A stretch of 64,000 nucleotides of DNA from Actomonas aquatica. GTDB lineage: Bacteria; Verrucomicrobiota; Verrucomicrobiia; Opitutales; Opitutaceae. The stretch is taken from contig NZ_CP139781.1 of assembly GCF_019679435.2 (NCBI RefSeq), forward strand, positions 1,426,001 to 1,490,000, read 5' to 3'. The notes under the pieces were generated by a model. The model saw nothing but the letters and a program-made list of their open reading frames with translations, did not search any database and was not told where the DNA came from. The position numbers and the translations under genes are program-made. Each line of letters begins with the position of its first letter. Positions within the stretch are counted from its first letter, which is position 1. Shown here one piece after another: positions 49,439 to 58,106 of the stretch.

Positions 49439-50860
49439 ATGTCCACTCCCGGTTTTGTCCCGCTCTCTGCCACCTTCATCGCCGCGCTCTCCGACCTGCT
49501 CGGAGCCGACAACGTCATCACGTCCGGCAAGAACCTGACGACGCTCTCGCAGGACTTCTATTGGTATTCCCCCGTGCTGCGGGAACGCATCGGCGACCGC
49601 TACGCCGCTGCCGCCGCCAAGGTGTCTTCGCTCGATCAGCTGAAGCAAATCGTCTCGCTCGCCGTGAAAGAACGCGTGCCCCTCACCGTGCGCGGTGGCG
49701 CCACCGGCAACTACGGCCAATGTGTGCCGCTCTTCGGCGGACTCGTCCTCGATCTCACCGGCATGGACAAGATCATCGACCTCAGCGACGGCGTCGTGAC
49801 CGCCGAGCCCGGTGCCCGCCTCGGCATCATCGAAAACCAGGCCCGCCCGCTCGGTTGGGAACTGCGCTGCTACCCGTCCACCTGGATCAAATCGACCATC
49901 GCCGGTTTTGTCGGCGGCGGCTCCGGCGGCATCGGCTCCATCGCCCACGGTGGTCTGCGCACCCCCGGCACCATCAAGCAGTTTAAGATCCTCACCATCG
50001 AGGAAGAGCCGCGCATCCTCACCCTAGACGAGGCCGAAACCATGCGTGTCTTCCACGCCTACGGCACCAACGGCATCATCGTCGAAATGCAGCTGCGCCT
50101 CGCGCCCGCCCGCCCTTGGCAACAGATGGTCGTGTCCAGCGCCGACTGGGATGGGTTGCTCAACTTCGCCGACGAACTCGCCCACGATCTCGACGTGCCC
50201 AAGCGCCTGCTTTCGGTCATCGAGGACCCGCTCCCGGCCTACTTTAAGCCCATCAAAAAGTTCTACCCCGAGGGCCATCACGTGATCTTCCTCGAGGTCG
50301 ACGAAGCCTCCGCCGACGCCGTCGCCGCCCGCGCCGAAGCCGCCGGACTCGAGGTGCCGCATCGCATCCCCTACCACTTCCCGCGCAAGGCCCCGATGCT
50401 GTCGGACTACACCTGGAACCACACCACCTTGTGGGCGCTCAAGGCCGACCCGGCCTACACCTACCTGCAGTGCGGCTACGGCGAAAACTTCCGCGAACAG
50501 GTCAAGACCCTCCAGGCCCGCTTCCCGGGTGAGATGTTCTTCCACTTCGAATTCACCCGCGGCAATTCCAAGATGGGCCTCGAGGACAACATCGTCTGCG
50601 GCGGCGTGCCGGTGGTGAAGTTCTCCACCGAAGAGCGCCTCAAAGAGATGATCGATGCCTGCCACGAGATCGGTGTCTTCGTCGCCAATCCCCACACCTG
50701 CATCATCGAAGAAGGTGGCCGGGACCTCGGCTACGACATCCAACTCGAACTCAAAGCTGAAGCCGATCCGCACAACCTGCTCAATCCCGGCAAGATGAAG
50801 CAGGCGCCGCTCCCCGAATTTGCCACGCCGGGCTCCATGCCCAAATTCCTTTATTCGTGA
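49439..50860 (+). CDS. FAD-binding oxidoreductase (PCMH/BBE type)
   Basis: 473 residues from the ATG at 49,439; a much longer in-frame extension upstream is antisense to the cytochrome gene and rejected. FAD-binding PCMH domain: P-L-T-V-R-G-G-A-T-G-N-Y-G-Q-C-V-P (about 80-96), later G-F-V-G-G-G-S-G-G-I-G-S (about 157-168). The C-terminus N-L-L-N-P-G-K fits the glycolate/lactate oxidase-type cap. Oxidises an alcohol or amine with electrons likely going to a carrier rather than O2 (inference). Followed by a translationally coupled hydrolase. Confidence 0.9.
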   Translation: MSTPGFVPLSATFIAALSDLLGADNVITSGKNLTTLSQDFYWYSPVLRERIGDRYAAAAAKVSSLDQLKQIVSLAVKERVPLTVRGGATGNYGQCVPLFGGLVLDLTGMDKIIDLSDGVVTAEPGARLGIIENQARPLGWELRCYPSTWIKSTIAGFVGGGSGGIGSIAHGGLRTPGTIKQFKILTIEEEPRILTLDEAETMRVFHAYGTNGIIVEMQLRLAPARPWQQMVVSSADWDGLLNFADELAHDLDVPKRLLSVIEDPLPAYFKPIKKFYPEGHHVIFLEVDEASADAVAARAEAAGLEVPHRIPYHFPRKAPMLSDYTWNHTTLWALKADPAYTYLQCGYGENFREQVKTLQARFPGEMFFHFEFTRGNSKMGLEDNIVCGGVPVVKFSTEERLKEMIDACHEIGVFVANPHTCIIEEGGRDLGYDIQLELKAEADPHNLLNPGKMKQAPLPEFATPGSMPKFLYS

Positions 50861-52554
50861 TCGGGCAAAACCTCACCGACGCCTTCGCCGACGTCGCCCT
50901 CGAATCCGGCGTCGTTGCCACCATGCGCGACGGCACCCGGCTCGTGGCCGACATCTATCGCCCCGCCGGGCCCAACGCCGGACCCGGCCCCTGGCCGGTC
51001 CTGCTCATGCGCCAGCCCTACGGTCGCGACATCGCGTCGACCGTCGTCTACGCCCACCCCAACTGGTGGGCCCGACAGGGCTTCATCGTCGTCATTCAGG
51101 ACGTGCGTGGCCGCGGCGACAGCGAGGGGTCATTCTACACCTTTCGTAACGAGGTCGACGACGGCTTCGACACCGTCGCCTGGGCCGCCGCCCTGCCCGG
51201 CAGCAACGGCCGCGTGGGCATGTATGGGTTCTCCTACCAAGGCTCCACGCAGCTCCTCGCCGCCCTCGCCCAGCCGCCCGCGCTCAAGGCCCTCGCGCCG
51301 CATATGACGGCGTTCGATCTCTACTCCGGTTGGTTCTACCGCGACGGCATCCTGCAACTCAGCACGACCGTCGCGTGGGCCAGCCAAATGCTGCGCGAAG
51401 ACGCCCGCCGCGCCGGCGCCACCAGCGTGGCCGCGCTCGATGCCAATTGGCTCAACCCCGGTCGTCTCAGCAGCGTCATGCCGCTCCGGGACGCCGCCCC
51501 CCTGGCCAACGACGACGTGCCGTCCTACGGCATCGACTGGATTCGCCACGCCACCAAGGACGATTACTGGGCGGAGTTTGATCTGCTCGAGCGCGTCGCC
51601 GAGCTCGGCCTGCCCATGTTTCACATCAGCGGCTGGTATGACTTTTACCTGCGCGGCTCCGTCGACGGATTCCGCGCCATGGCCGCCGCTCATCCGAACC
51701 AGGTTTTGCTCGCCGGCCCCTGGCAACACATCCCCTGGGGCGAACACGTTGGCGGCACTCACCTCGGCCCCGGCGCCAAACCGGAAACCGATACCGCCCT
51801 CGCGGCGTGGTTTCACCACTGGCTCGACCACGACACGCCGACCGCCCCCGCGCCGCTCCCACCGGTCCGCTACTACGTGCTCGGTGCCGACACCTGGCGC
51901 GACGCCCCCGCTTGGCCACCACCCGCCGCCATGCCGAGCACCTGGTTTCTCACCTCCTCCTCCCGCGCCAACTCGCGCTACGGGGACGGCCAACTCTCGC
52001 CCGCCGCCCCCGGCGGCCCCGAAGACCTCTACACCTACGATCCGGAAGTCCCGGTCATGGCCCCCGGCGGTAATCGCGGCGGCAACGTCGCCTTCGGTCC
52101 GCACGACCTTTCGGCGCAGCAGGAAGGCAACAACCTACTCGTTTACACTTCGGCGCCGCTGGCCGACCCGCTCTCGGTGGCCGGCGACCCGACCTGCACG
52201 CTGCATGTCCGCTCCAGCGCCCCGCACACCCACTTCGTCGTGCGCCTCAGCCGTGTGCGCCCGAGCGGTCGCGCCGAGTTCCTCACGCTCGGTGCCAAAG
52301 CCGTCAGCGGCGCCGATGCCCCGGAAGGTTTGGAAATCGAACTCCCACTCGACCCCATCGCGGTCGATTTCGCCGCCGGCGACGCCCTCCGCCTCGACGT
52401 CGCGAGTTCCGCCTATCCGCTGCTCATCCGCTCCCCCAACACCGCCACGGACCCAGCCGCCATCGCAGCCCCCGGCGAATTTAAACGAGCCCTCCAAGTC
52501 GTCTACCACGACGAGACGCACCCCTCCACCCTCACCCTCCCGGTGATCGGGTAA
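50857..52554 (+). CDS. CocE/NonD-family hydrolase
   Basis: 565 residues, GTG start overlapping the previous stop (GTGA). Alpha/beta-hydrolase of the Xaa-Pro dipeptidyl-peptidase / cocaine-esterase family: V-Q-D-V-R-G-R-G-D-S-E-G (about 80-90), nucleophile Ser in G-F-S-Y-Q-G-S, a conserved S-G-W-Y-D-F-Y with Asp, and a His in L-A-G-P-W-Q-H. The C-terminal jelly roll follows from about 330. No signal peptide. Hydrolyses ester or amide bonds of small molecules; coupled to the flavoenzyme. Confidence 0.92.
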   Translation: MIGQNLTDAFADVALESGVVATMRDGTRLVADIYRPAGPNAGPGPWPVLLMRQPYGRDIASTVVYAHPNWWARQGFIVVIQDVRGRGDSEGSFYTFRNEVDDGFDTVAWAAALPGSNGRVGMYGFSYQGSTQLLAALAQPPALKALAPHMTAFDLYSGWFYRDGILQLSTTVAWASQMLREDARRAGATSVAALDANWLNPGRLSSVMPLRDAAPLANDDVPSYGIDWIRHATKDDYWAEFDLLERVAELGLPMFHISGWYDFYLRGSVDGFRAMAAAHPNQVLLAGPWQHIPWGEHVGGTHLGPGAKPETDTALAAWFHHWLDHDTPTAPAPLPPVRYYVLGADTWRDAPAWPPPAAMPSTWFLTSSSRANSRYGDGQLSPAAPGGPEDLYTYDPEVPVMAPGGNRGGNVAFGPHDLSAQQEGNNLLVYTSAPLADPLSVAGDPTCTLHVRSSAPHTHFVVRLSRVRPSGRAEFLTLGAKAVSGADAPEGLEIELPLDPIAVDFAAGDALRLDVASSAYPLLIRSPNTATDPAAIAAPGEFKRALQVVYHDETHPSTLTLPVIG

Positions 52555-53009
52555 AGGGAGCCGCCAACAAAACTGTAGCCGGGGTCGTTGACCCCGGTCG
52601 TCGCCAGCCGGCCGCCTACATTTCGTTTTCGAAACCACACTGTAGGCCGCGAGCTTGCTCGCGCTCCCGCTGCCCCTCGGTCCCGGATCCTACCCGGTCA
52701 GCAACTCACCACACTGCCCACCATTTCGGGCGTAAAGCCCGACCCACAAACAAGTTACTCTGCATAATGTGGGTCGGGCTTTACGCCCAACATGTTCGCT
52801 GCGGTCAGCCGCCCCCGCCCTCTCCGGCTACAGCAGCCCCGAGTGTAGCAGCGGCCGTGTCGGCCGCTCCTCTGCCCCACCGCTCCGTTCCCCTCTGTTA
52901 CCTCCTGTTAAAAAAACACCCTGCCCCTCCGCTTAGCTCCCTTTGCGACCTTGGTGTTCAAAAAGAAAGCCCGGCCCCTCAGCTCACCTGCCCCTCGGCC
53001 TCCCGCCCT
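52555..53009. repeat. Intergenic repeat cluster
   Basis: No gene in 455 bp. In order: TGTAGCCGGGGTCG hairpin at 52,574-52,600; CTGTAGGCCGCGAGCTTGC hairpin at 52,641-52,665; a GTCGGGC-family inverted repeat at 52,722-52,794; a TGTAG-hairpin at 52,844-52,869; and the CTCCCTTTGCGACC TTGGTGTT word at 52,934-52,958. All three local repeat families meet here. Confidence 0.85.
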
Positions 53010-54029
53010 TCACAGCTCCCCGTCCGCAAACGCCTCCTCGACCAGCGTAAAATCCGTCCACGCCGCCATCGGCTCGAGCTCGGCGTCCGGATGCGTCGAC
53101 CGAAACCGCTCCGCCGCCTCCGTCCACGTCGCCGGACTCGCCGCGCCCGTGCGCTTATCCTCGGCCCACACCAGCTCGCCGATCTGTTTGAGCGACTCCA
53201 CCTGATAAGCCAGATCCAGCTGCGGCTCATAACGCTCGACCACCAGCTTCGCCGCCGCTTCCGGATCCGCCAACGCCGCCTGCCAGCCGCGGTGGTGCAC
53301 CTGCAAAAAACGCACGAGCGCATCCCGGTTTTCGGCCAAGGTCGTTTCGCTCACAAACAACACCTGCGAATACGCCCGATGCCCAAAGTCCTTGTAGCGC
53401 AGCACCGTCACGTCGTGGCCTGCCTGCCGCATGCGCACAAACTCGTCCACGTAGTAGGCCTGCTTGGCATCCACCTCGTCGCGCAACAAGGGGCCGTCAC
53501 CATACTCGGCTTCACTCACCGTCACCAGCGCCGGATCCACGTCGCCGGTCTCCAACACCGTGGCCAACGCCTCGTGCCCGTCGCCGTGCACCGCCACCTT
53601 CAGCCCCACCAAATCGGCCGGCGTCTTCACCCCGTGATGGACCTTGGACACCAGACCCAGCGGCGAAGCCTGGAACATCGTGCCGATCGCCACCACCGGC
53701 TCACCCGCCGCCCGACCCGACAAAAACAGCCCGCCTTCGATCGAGCCGATCGTGTGCTCCCCCGCCGCCACGTTGGCCGCCAGATCACCGTAGCCCTTCG
53801 GCAGCGGACGGATCTCCAGATCGAGCCCCGCCTCCTCAAACCACCCATGGGCATCCGCCCATAACACGCCGGCAAACTGCACGTTACGCACGCCCAGATC
53901 GAGCTGCAGCACCAGCTTGTCCGGCTCCTCCGCACGCGCCGCCCCGACCGCGATTCCCGCCGCCAACACCATTCCCGCCACTCCCCGCATCCACCGCATC
54001 AGGCCATGTTTGATCATCGGTTTTTCCAT
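53010..54029 (-). CDS. ABC transporter substrate-binding protein (NMT1/THI5-like) 1
   Basis: 339 residues from the ATG at 54,027-54,029 (frame open to 54,167, but the extension has no signal peptide). Signal peptide M-V-L-A-A-G-I-A-V-G-A-A-R-A. Mature protein: L-Q-L-D-L-G-V-R-N-V-Q-F-A-G-V-L-W-A (about 42-59), then G-W-F-E-E-A-G-L-D-L-E, typical of the NMT1/THI5-like fold that binds hydroxymethylpyrimidine, sulfonates or nitrate-like ligands. Divergent from the ATPase gene. Lacks a lipobox, unlike two of the other binding proteins in the region. Confidence 0.87.
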   Translation of the reverse strand: MEKPMIKHGLMRWMRGVAGMVLAAGIAVGAARAEEPDKLVLQLDLGVRNVQFAGVLWADAHGWFEEAGLDLEIRPLPKGYGDLAANVAAGEHTIGSIEGGLFLSGRAAGEPVVAIGTMFQASPLGLVSKVHHGVKTPADLVGLKVAVHGDGHEALATVLETGDVDPALVTVSEAEYGDGPLLRDEVDAKQAYYVDEFVRMRQAGHDVTVLRYKDFGHRAYSQVLFVSETTLAENRDALVRFLQVHHRGWQAALADPEAAAKLVVERYEPQLDLAYQVESLKQIGELVWAEDKRTGAASPATWTEAAERFRSTHPDAELEPMAAWTDFTLVEEAFADGEL

Positions 54030-54211
54030 ATCGCCGCCCGTTCGCACCTTCTGCGCCAAAACCGGTTTCGACGGACGTTTTTCGCCGCTGCGATTGGCCA
54101 AAAAACGTGCATGAATCCTGCTCATGGCACTTGTGACCGATCTCCTGACCTTCCCGACGCGTGGCAAGCCGCCTGCTAACCGTATCGCCTCCGATTCGAC
54201 CTAAATCCCGC

Positions 54212-54985
54212 ATGCCCGACCGACCGCCCATTGTTAAATTTGACCACGTTGAAAAACGGTATGGTGACGGCCCCGTCATTCTCGACGACCTGAGCTTCGA
54301 AGCCCGCCGCGGCGATTTTGTGTCCCTCATCGGACCCAGCGGCTGCGGCAAGAGCACCATCCTCAAACTCATTTCCGGTCTCAATCCCATCACCCGCGGC
54401 ACCGCCACCGTCGAGGGCGTCGCCCCCACCGAGGCCGCGCAGGAACTCGCCTTCGTTTTCCAGGAACCGACCCTCCTGCCCTGGCTCAATGTCCAGCACA
54501 ACGTCGAGGTCCCGCTCAAGCTCCGCGGCACCGATCGCACCAAACGCGTCAAACTCGCCCAAACCTGCCTCGATCTCGTCGGCCTCAAGGAACGCGCCAC
54601 TTACTACCCTCGCCAACTCTCCGGCGGCCAGAAGATGCGCGTGTCCATCGCCCGCGCCCTCTCCCTCTCGCCCAAGATCCTCCTCCTCGACGAACCCTTC
54701 GGCGCCCTCGACGAGATGACCCGCGACCATCTCAACGAAGAGCTGCTCGCCATCCGCGCCCAAAAGGAATGGACCGCGTTCTTCGTCACCCACTCCGTCG
54801 CCGAGGCCGTCTTCCTATCCAACCGCATTTTTGTGCTCAGCGCCAACCCCGGCCGCCTCCATCGCGAGATCAAGGTCGACCTGCCGTATCCACGCACCGA
54901 TGACACCCGCCAGTCGCCCGAATACCAGCGTCTGGTTGCCGAGGTGTCCAAACTCCTTCGCTCGGTCGAATCCGCCCACCGCTGA
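54212..54985 (+). CDS. ABC transporter ATPase (SsuB/TauB/ThiZ-like)
   Basis: 257 residues from the ATG at 54,212. Walker A G-P-S-G-C-G-K-S-T (about 44-52), Q-loop F-Q-E-P-T-L-L-P-W, signature L-S-G-G-Q-K-M-R, Walker B I-L-L-L-D-E-P-F-G-A-L-D, switch His in V-T-H-S-V. The L-P-W after the Q-loop is typical of nitrate/sulfonate/taurine/HMP importers. Energises the permease 21 bp downstream. Confidence 0.95.
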   Translation: MPDRPPIVKFDHVEKRYGDGPVILDDLSFEARRGDFVSLIGPSGCGKSTILKLISGLNPITRGTATVEGVAPTEAAQELAFVFQEPTLLPWLNVQHNVEVPLKLRGTDRTKRVKLAQTCLDLVGLKERATYYPRQLSGGQKMRVSIARALSLSPKILLLDEPFGALDEMTRDHLNEELLAIRAQKEWTAFFVTHSVAEAVFLSNRIFVLSANPGRLHREIKVDLPYPRTDDTRQSPEYQRLVAEVSKLLRSVESAHR

Positions 54986-55006
54986 AGCCCTCCCTTTCCC
55001 GGCACC

Positions 55007-55798
55007 ATGTCCAAACGCCTGCTGACCAAGCTGCTTCCTCTTCTCACCGGTCTCGTCTTCATCGGCCTGTGGTATGCCATCCGCGCCGGCCTCGGTGAGG
55101 AGCAACACTTCCTCCTGCCCACGCCCGACGAAATCATCCGCGCCTTCGGCACCTACGGCAGCGAACTCTGGGCCGGCTCGATCAACACGCTCAAAGGCGC
55201 GGTGCTCGGTTTCTTTTCCGCGGTGCTGGTGAGTTTTATTTTCGCCCTCATCCTGTCGCTCACACCGACCATTCGCGCCAGCCTCTACCCCTACCTGATG
55301 ATCCTGCAGATGACGCCGATCATCGTGCTCGCCCCCATCCTCATCCTCTGGGTGGGACCGGGCCTCATCAGCGTGACGATCATCACCTTCCTCATCTGTT
55401 TCTTCCCGCTCACGGTCAACACGACCCAGGGCCTCATCTCCACCGATCGCAATCTGGTCGACCTCTTCCGCATGTGCAAAGCGACCAAGCGCCAGGAGAT
55501 CTTCCTCCTGCGCGTGCCCGCCGCGCTGCCCTACTTCTTCACCGGCCTGCGCATCGCCGCCACCCTCGCTCCCATCGGGGCCATCGTGGGAGACTTCTAC
55601 GCCGGCAACTCCGCCGGCGGCCAAGGCGGACTGGGTTTCCTCACCATCATCTTCAGCTCGCAGTTCAAAATCGCCGCCCTCTTCGCCACCGCCGCCGCCA
55701 GCTGCGTGCTCGGCTTCCTCTTCGCCGGCATCGGCATCGGCTTGGGCTGGCTCAGCTTGCACAAATGGCACGACTCCTACGCCAAAACCGACTCATGA
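55007..55798 (+). CDS. ABC transporter permease (SsuC/TauC/ThiX-like)
   Basis: 263 residues, about six membrane helices. The ATPase-coupling loop is the segment F-R-M-C-K-A-T-K-R-Q-E-I-F with the following A-L-P-Y-F-F-T-G (about 155-180). Its stop overlaps the ATG of the next binding protein, so translation is coupled. The only permease of this class in the window, yet four binding proteins are present. Confidence 0.93.
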   Translation: MSKRLLTKLLPLLTGLVFIGLWYAIRAGLGEEQHFLLPTPDEIIRAFGTYGSELWAGSINTLKGAVLGFFSAVLVSFIFALILSLTPTIRASLYPYLMILQMTPIIVLAPILILWVGPGLISVTIITFLICFFPLTVNTTQGLISTDRNLVDLFRMCKATKRQEIFLLRVPAALPYFFTGLRIAATLAPIGAIVGDFYAGNSAGGQGGLGFLTIIFSSQFKIAALFATAAASCVLGFLFAGIGIGLGWLSLHKWHDSYAKTDS

Positions 55799-56820
55799 CC
55801 CTCCGCACTCTCTCTTCCCTCGCCCGTCCCGTCGGCCTCGCCGTCCTCGGCCTCGTCGCCCTCAGTGGTTGCGGCGGTGGCCACGCCGACGAAACCGGCG
55901 AAAGCGGCCTGCCCAAGGTCACCTTCCAAACCGATTGGTATCCACAAGCTGAACACGGCGGCTACTACCAAGCGGTCACCTCCGGCTACTTCGCCGACGC
56001 CGGCATCGAGGTCGACATCCTGCCCGGCGGCCCCGGCGCTCTCGCCACCCAAAAGGTTGCCACCGGCCGCGCCGATTTCGCCATGGGTCGCAGCGACGAC
56101 GTCATGTTGGCCGTTCAGGAAGGCATGCCGATCGTGATTGTATGCGCGCTCATGCAACACGATCCCCAGGCGCTGCTCCTCCACGAGGAGAACCCGATCA
56201 CGTCGTTCGCCGAACTCGACGGCAAATCGATCATGACCGTCCCGGGCTCCGGCTGGTTGGTGAACCTCGAGGCCACCTACGACATCGATATCAACATCAT
56301 CCCCATGAACTATGGCCTCGCCCAGTTCATGTCGGACAAGAACTTCATCCAGCAGTGCTTCGTCACCAACGAGCCCTACTACGTGCGTGAAAACGGCGGC
56401 TCGCCCAAAACCATGCTGCTGGCCAACTCCGGCTACGATCCCTACCGCGTTATCTTCACCAGCCGCAAATACGCCGAGGCTCACCCCGATCGCGTGCGCG
56501 CCTTCATCAACGCCTCCATCAAGGGCTGGGAAACCTTCCTCAATGGTGACGCCACCGCCGCCAAGGCCCTCATCGCTTCCCGCAACGAAGCCATGCACAC
56601 CGAGTTTATGGACTTCTCCATCGCCGCGATGAAGGAAAGCCAACTCGTCGGCGGCGACCCCGCCAAAGGTGAGCGCATCGGCGCCCTCCGACGCAGCCGC
56701 CTCGCCTCCATGGGTGACCGCCTGCACGAACTCGGCATCCTCAACGCGCCCATGCCGGTCGACCGCTACGTCGACTTCTCCTTCCTGCCGGCCGAACTGC
56801 AGCCCCTGGTCGAACAGTGA
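55795..56820 (+). CDS. ABC substrate-binding lipoprotein (NMT1/THI5-like) 2
   Basis: 341 residues from the ATG at 55,795. Lipobox V-A-L-S-G-C at about 19-24 (Cys becomes lipidated). Mature part: F-Q-T-D-W-Y-P-Q-A-E-H-G-G-Y-Y-Q-A (about 43-59), which resembles pyrimidine-precursor binding proteins where W-x-P-x-x-x-H-x-G contacts the ligand. ATGA overlap with the permease. Similar in sequence to the protein at 59,161 (shared D-W-x-P-x-x-E-H-G-G, S-F-A-E-L-D-G-K, F-I-Q-Q). Confidence 0.92.
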   Translation: MTLRTLSSLARPVGLAVLGLVALSGCGGGHADETGESGLPKVTFQTDWYPQAEHGGYYQAVTSGYFADAGIEVDILPGGPGALATQKVATGRADFAMGRSDDVMLAVQEGMPIVIVCALMQHDPQALLLHEENPITSFAELDGKSIMTVPGSGWLVNLEATYDIDINIIPMNYGLAQFMSDKNFIQQCFVTNEPYYVRENGGSPKTMLLANSGYDPYRVIFTSRKYAEAHPDRVRAFINASIKGWETFLNGDATAAKALIASRNEAMHTEFMDFSIAAMKESQLVGGDPAKGERIGALRRSRLASMGDRLHELGILNAPMPVDRYVDFSFLPAELQPLVEQ

Positions 56821-57806
56821 GCGCCCTCCGCTTTCGTCGCACCGTCGCGCTACTCGCCGTCGGTGCGCTCGCGCTTTCCAGCTGCCTTCACGCCGAAGCG
56901 GAAGCTGACGAACTGCAACCCGTGCAGTTCAACCCGGGCTGGTTTCCCTCCGCTCAATTCGCTGGCGTCTTTGTCGCCATCGATGCCGGGCTCATGACCG
57001 AAGCTGGACTCGCCGTCACTGAAGGCACCTTTGCCTACGGCCAGAACAGCACCGCGCTGCTGCAACAGGACCTGACCACGCCCACCCTCGCCACCATCGA
57101 GGGTTACATCCTGCTGCAAAAGCTCGACCGTGGTGACGACCTCGTCGCCCTCGCGCCCATGCTTCGCGAAAGCCCGGCCGGCGTGATGAGTCTCGCGGAG
57201 AGCAACATCACCTCCGCCGCCGATTTCGCCCACCAACCGATCGGAGTGCACGCCTACGCCGACGCCCTGTTTCACTGGTTCGCCACCGCCGCCGGTGGGC
57301 TCAGCGAGGACGAAATCAACTTCGTGCGGGTCGAGGACGACATCGCCGATCTGCTCTCCGGACACGTCGTCGCCATGCAGGGTTACGCCTCCGAAGAATA
57401 CGTGCGCCTGCAGTCCGCCGCCGCGCCGCGCGAAACACGGTTCATTTCCTTCGCTGCCCTCGGCTTCCGTTCGTATTCAGAAATCCTCTACACCTCCCGC
57501 GACCAGTGGGAGCAACACGGTCCGGTGCTGCAGCGCTTTGTGCAGGCCGTGCGCGCCGGCTGGGAACTCGCTTACCGCGAGCCCGAGTTGGCGGTGAAAG
57601 CCGTCGCCCAACGCCGCGGCCCCGACGCCGACCCGGAGCACATTGCCGCCGCCCTGCAGGCCCTGCGCCCGTATGTGCTCGGCGACGACGGCCACGCCCT
57701 GCCCCCCATGGACGCCGACCTCTGGCGCAACCTACAAACCATCGCGTCCGAAATCGGCCTCATCCAAAACACTCCCGCCGACCCCACCACCTGGCTGGCC
57801 CCATAG
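56817..57806 (+). CDS. ABC substrate-binding protein (NMT1/THI5-like) 3
   Basis: 329 residues, GTG start in a GTGA overlap with gene 2. Signal with lipobox-like A-L-S-S-C (about 18-22), so probably a lipoprotein. Mature part Q-F-N-P-G-W-F-P-S-A-Q-F-A-G-V-F-V-A is closer to the protein at 53,010 than to 2 and 4. Two different binding proteins in one operon suggest that one permease serves two related ligands. Confidence 0.9.
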   Translation: MSALRFRRTVALLAVGALALSSCLHAEAEADELQPVQFNPGWFPSAQFAGVFVAIDAGLMTEAGLAVTEGTFAYGQNSTALLQQDLTTPTLATIEGYILLQKLDRGDDLVALAPMLRESPAGVMSLAESNITSAADFAHQPIGVHAYADALFHWFATAAGGLSEDEINFVRVEDDIADLLSGHVVAMQGYASEEYVRLQSAAAPRETRFISFAALGFRSYSEILYTSRDQWEQHGPVLQRFVQAVRAGWELAYREPELAVKAVAQRRGPDADPEHIAAALQALRPYVLGDDGHALPPMDADLWRNLQTIASEIGLIQNTPADPTTWLAP

Positions 57807-58106
57807 TCCCAACCGTAGCGGCGGCTTCAGCCGCCGTTCCGCCGAGTGAGAGAATGCCTGCGTTCCCACTCCAGCGCTAGCGCGAGCAAGTTTACCCGCC
57901 TATGGCGGCGCCGAAGGCGACCAGGGCTCACGGCCTACACCGAGGGGCAGGTGGAACGACGCGGCCCGGAGGTCCGCGTCCACCTCACTCTCCCGGCTTT
58001 GCGATCTCTCCGTCCTTTGCGCCTTTGCGTTCCCCCCCCCTGCCTCTCCGCCACCCACCAGGCCTTTGCTCCCTTTGCTACCTTGGTGTTTAAAAAACCT
58101 TCCGGA
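57807..58106. repeat. Intergenic hairpin repeats
   Basis: No gene. CGTAGCGGCGGC..GCCGCCG hairpin at 57,811-57,836; AGCGCGAGCAAG...CGGCCTACA at 57,879-57,939, whose middle (AGGCGACC, GGCGGCGCCGAAGG) is the inverse of a segment at 63,165-63,205; and the CTTTGCTACCTTGGTGTTT word at 58,063-58,093. Confidence 0.8.

Noticed and set aside
54030..54211. TPP riboswitch in front of the NMT1/THI5-like transporter
   Set aside because: No CTGAGA or GCTAGG-type thi-box blocks could be found upstream of the divergent genes, so vitamin control is not supported.
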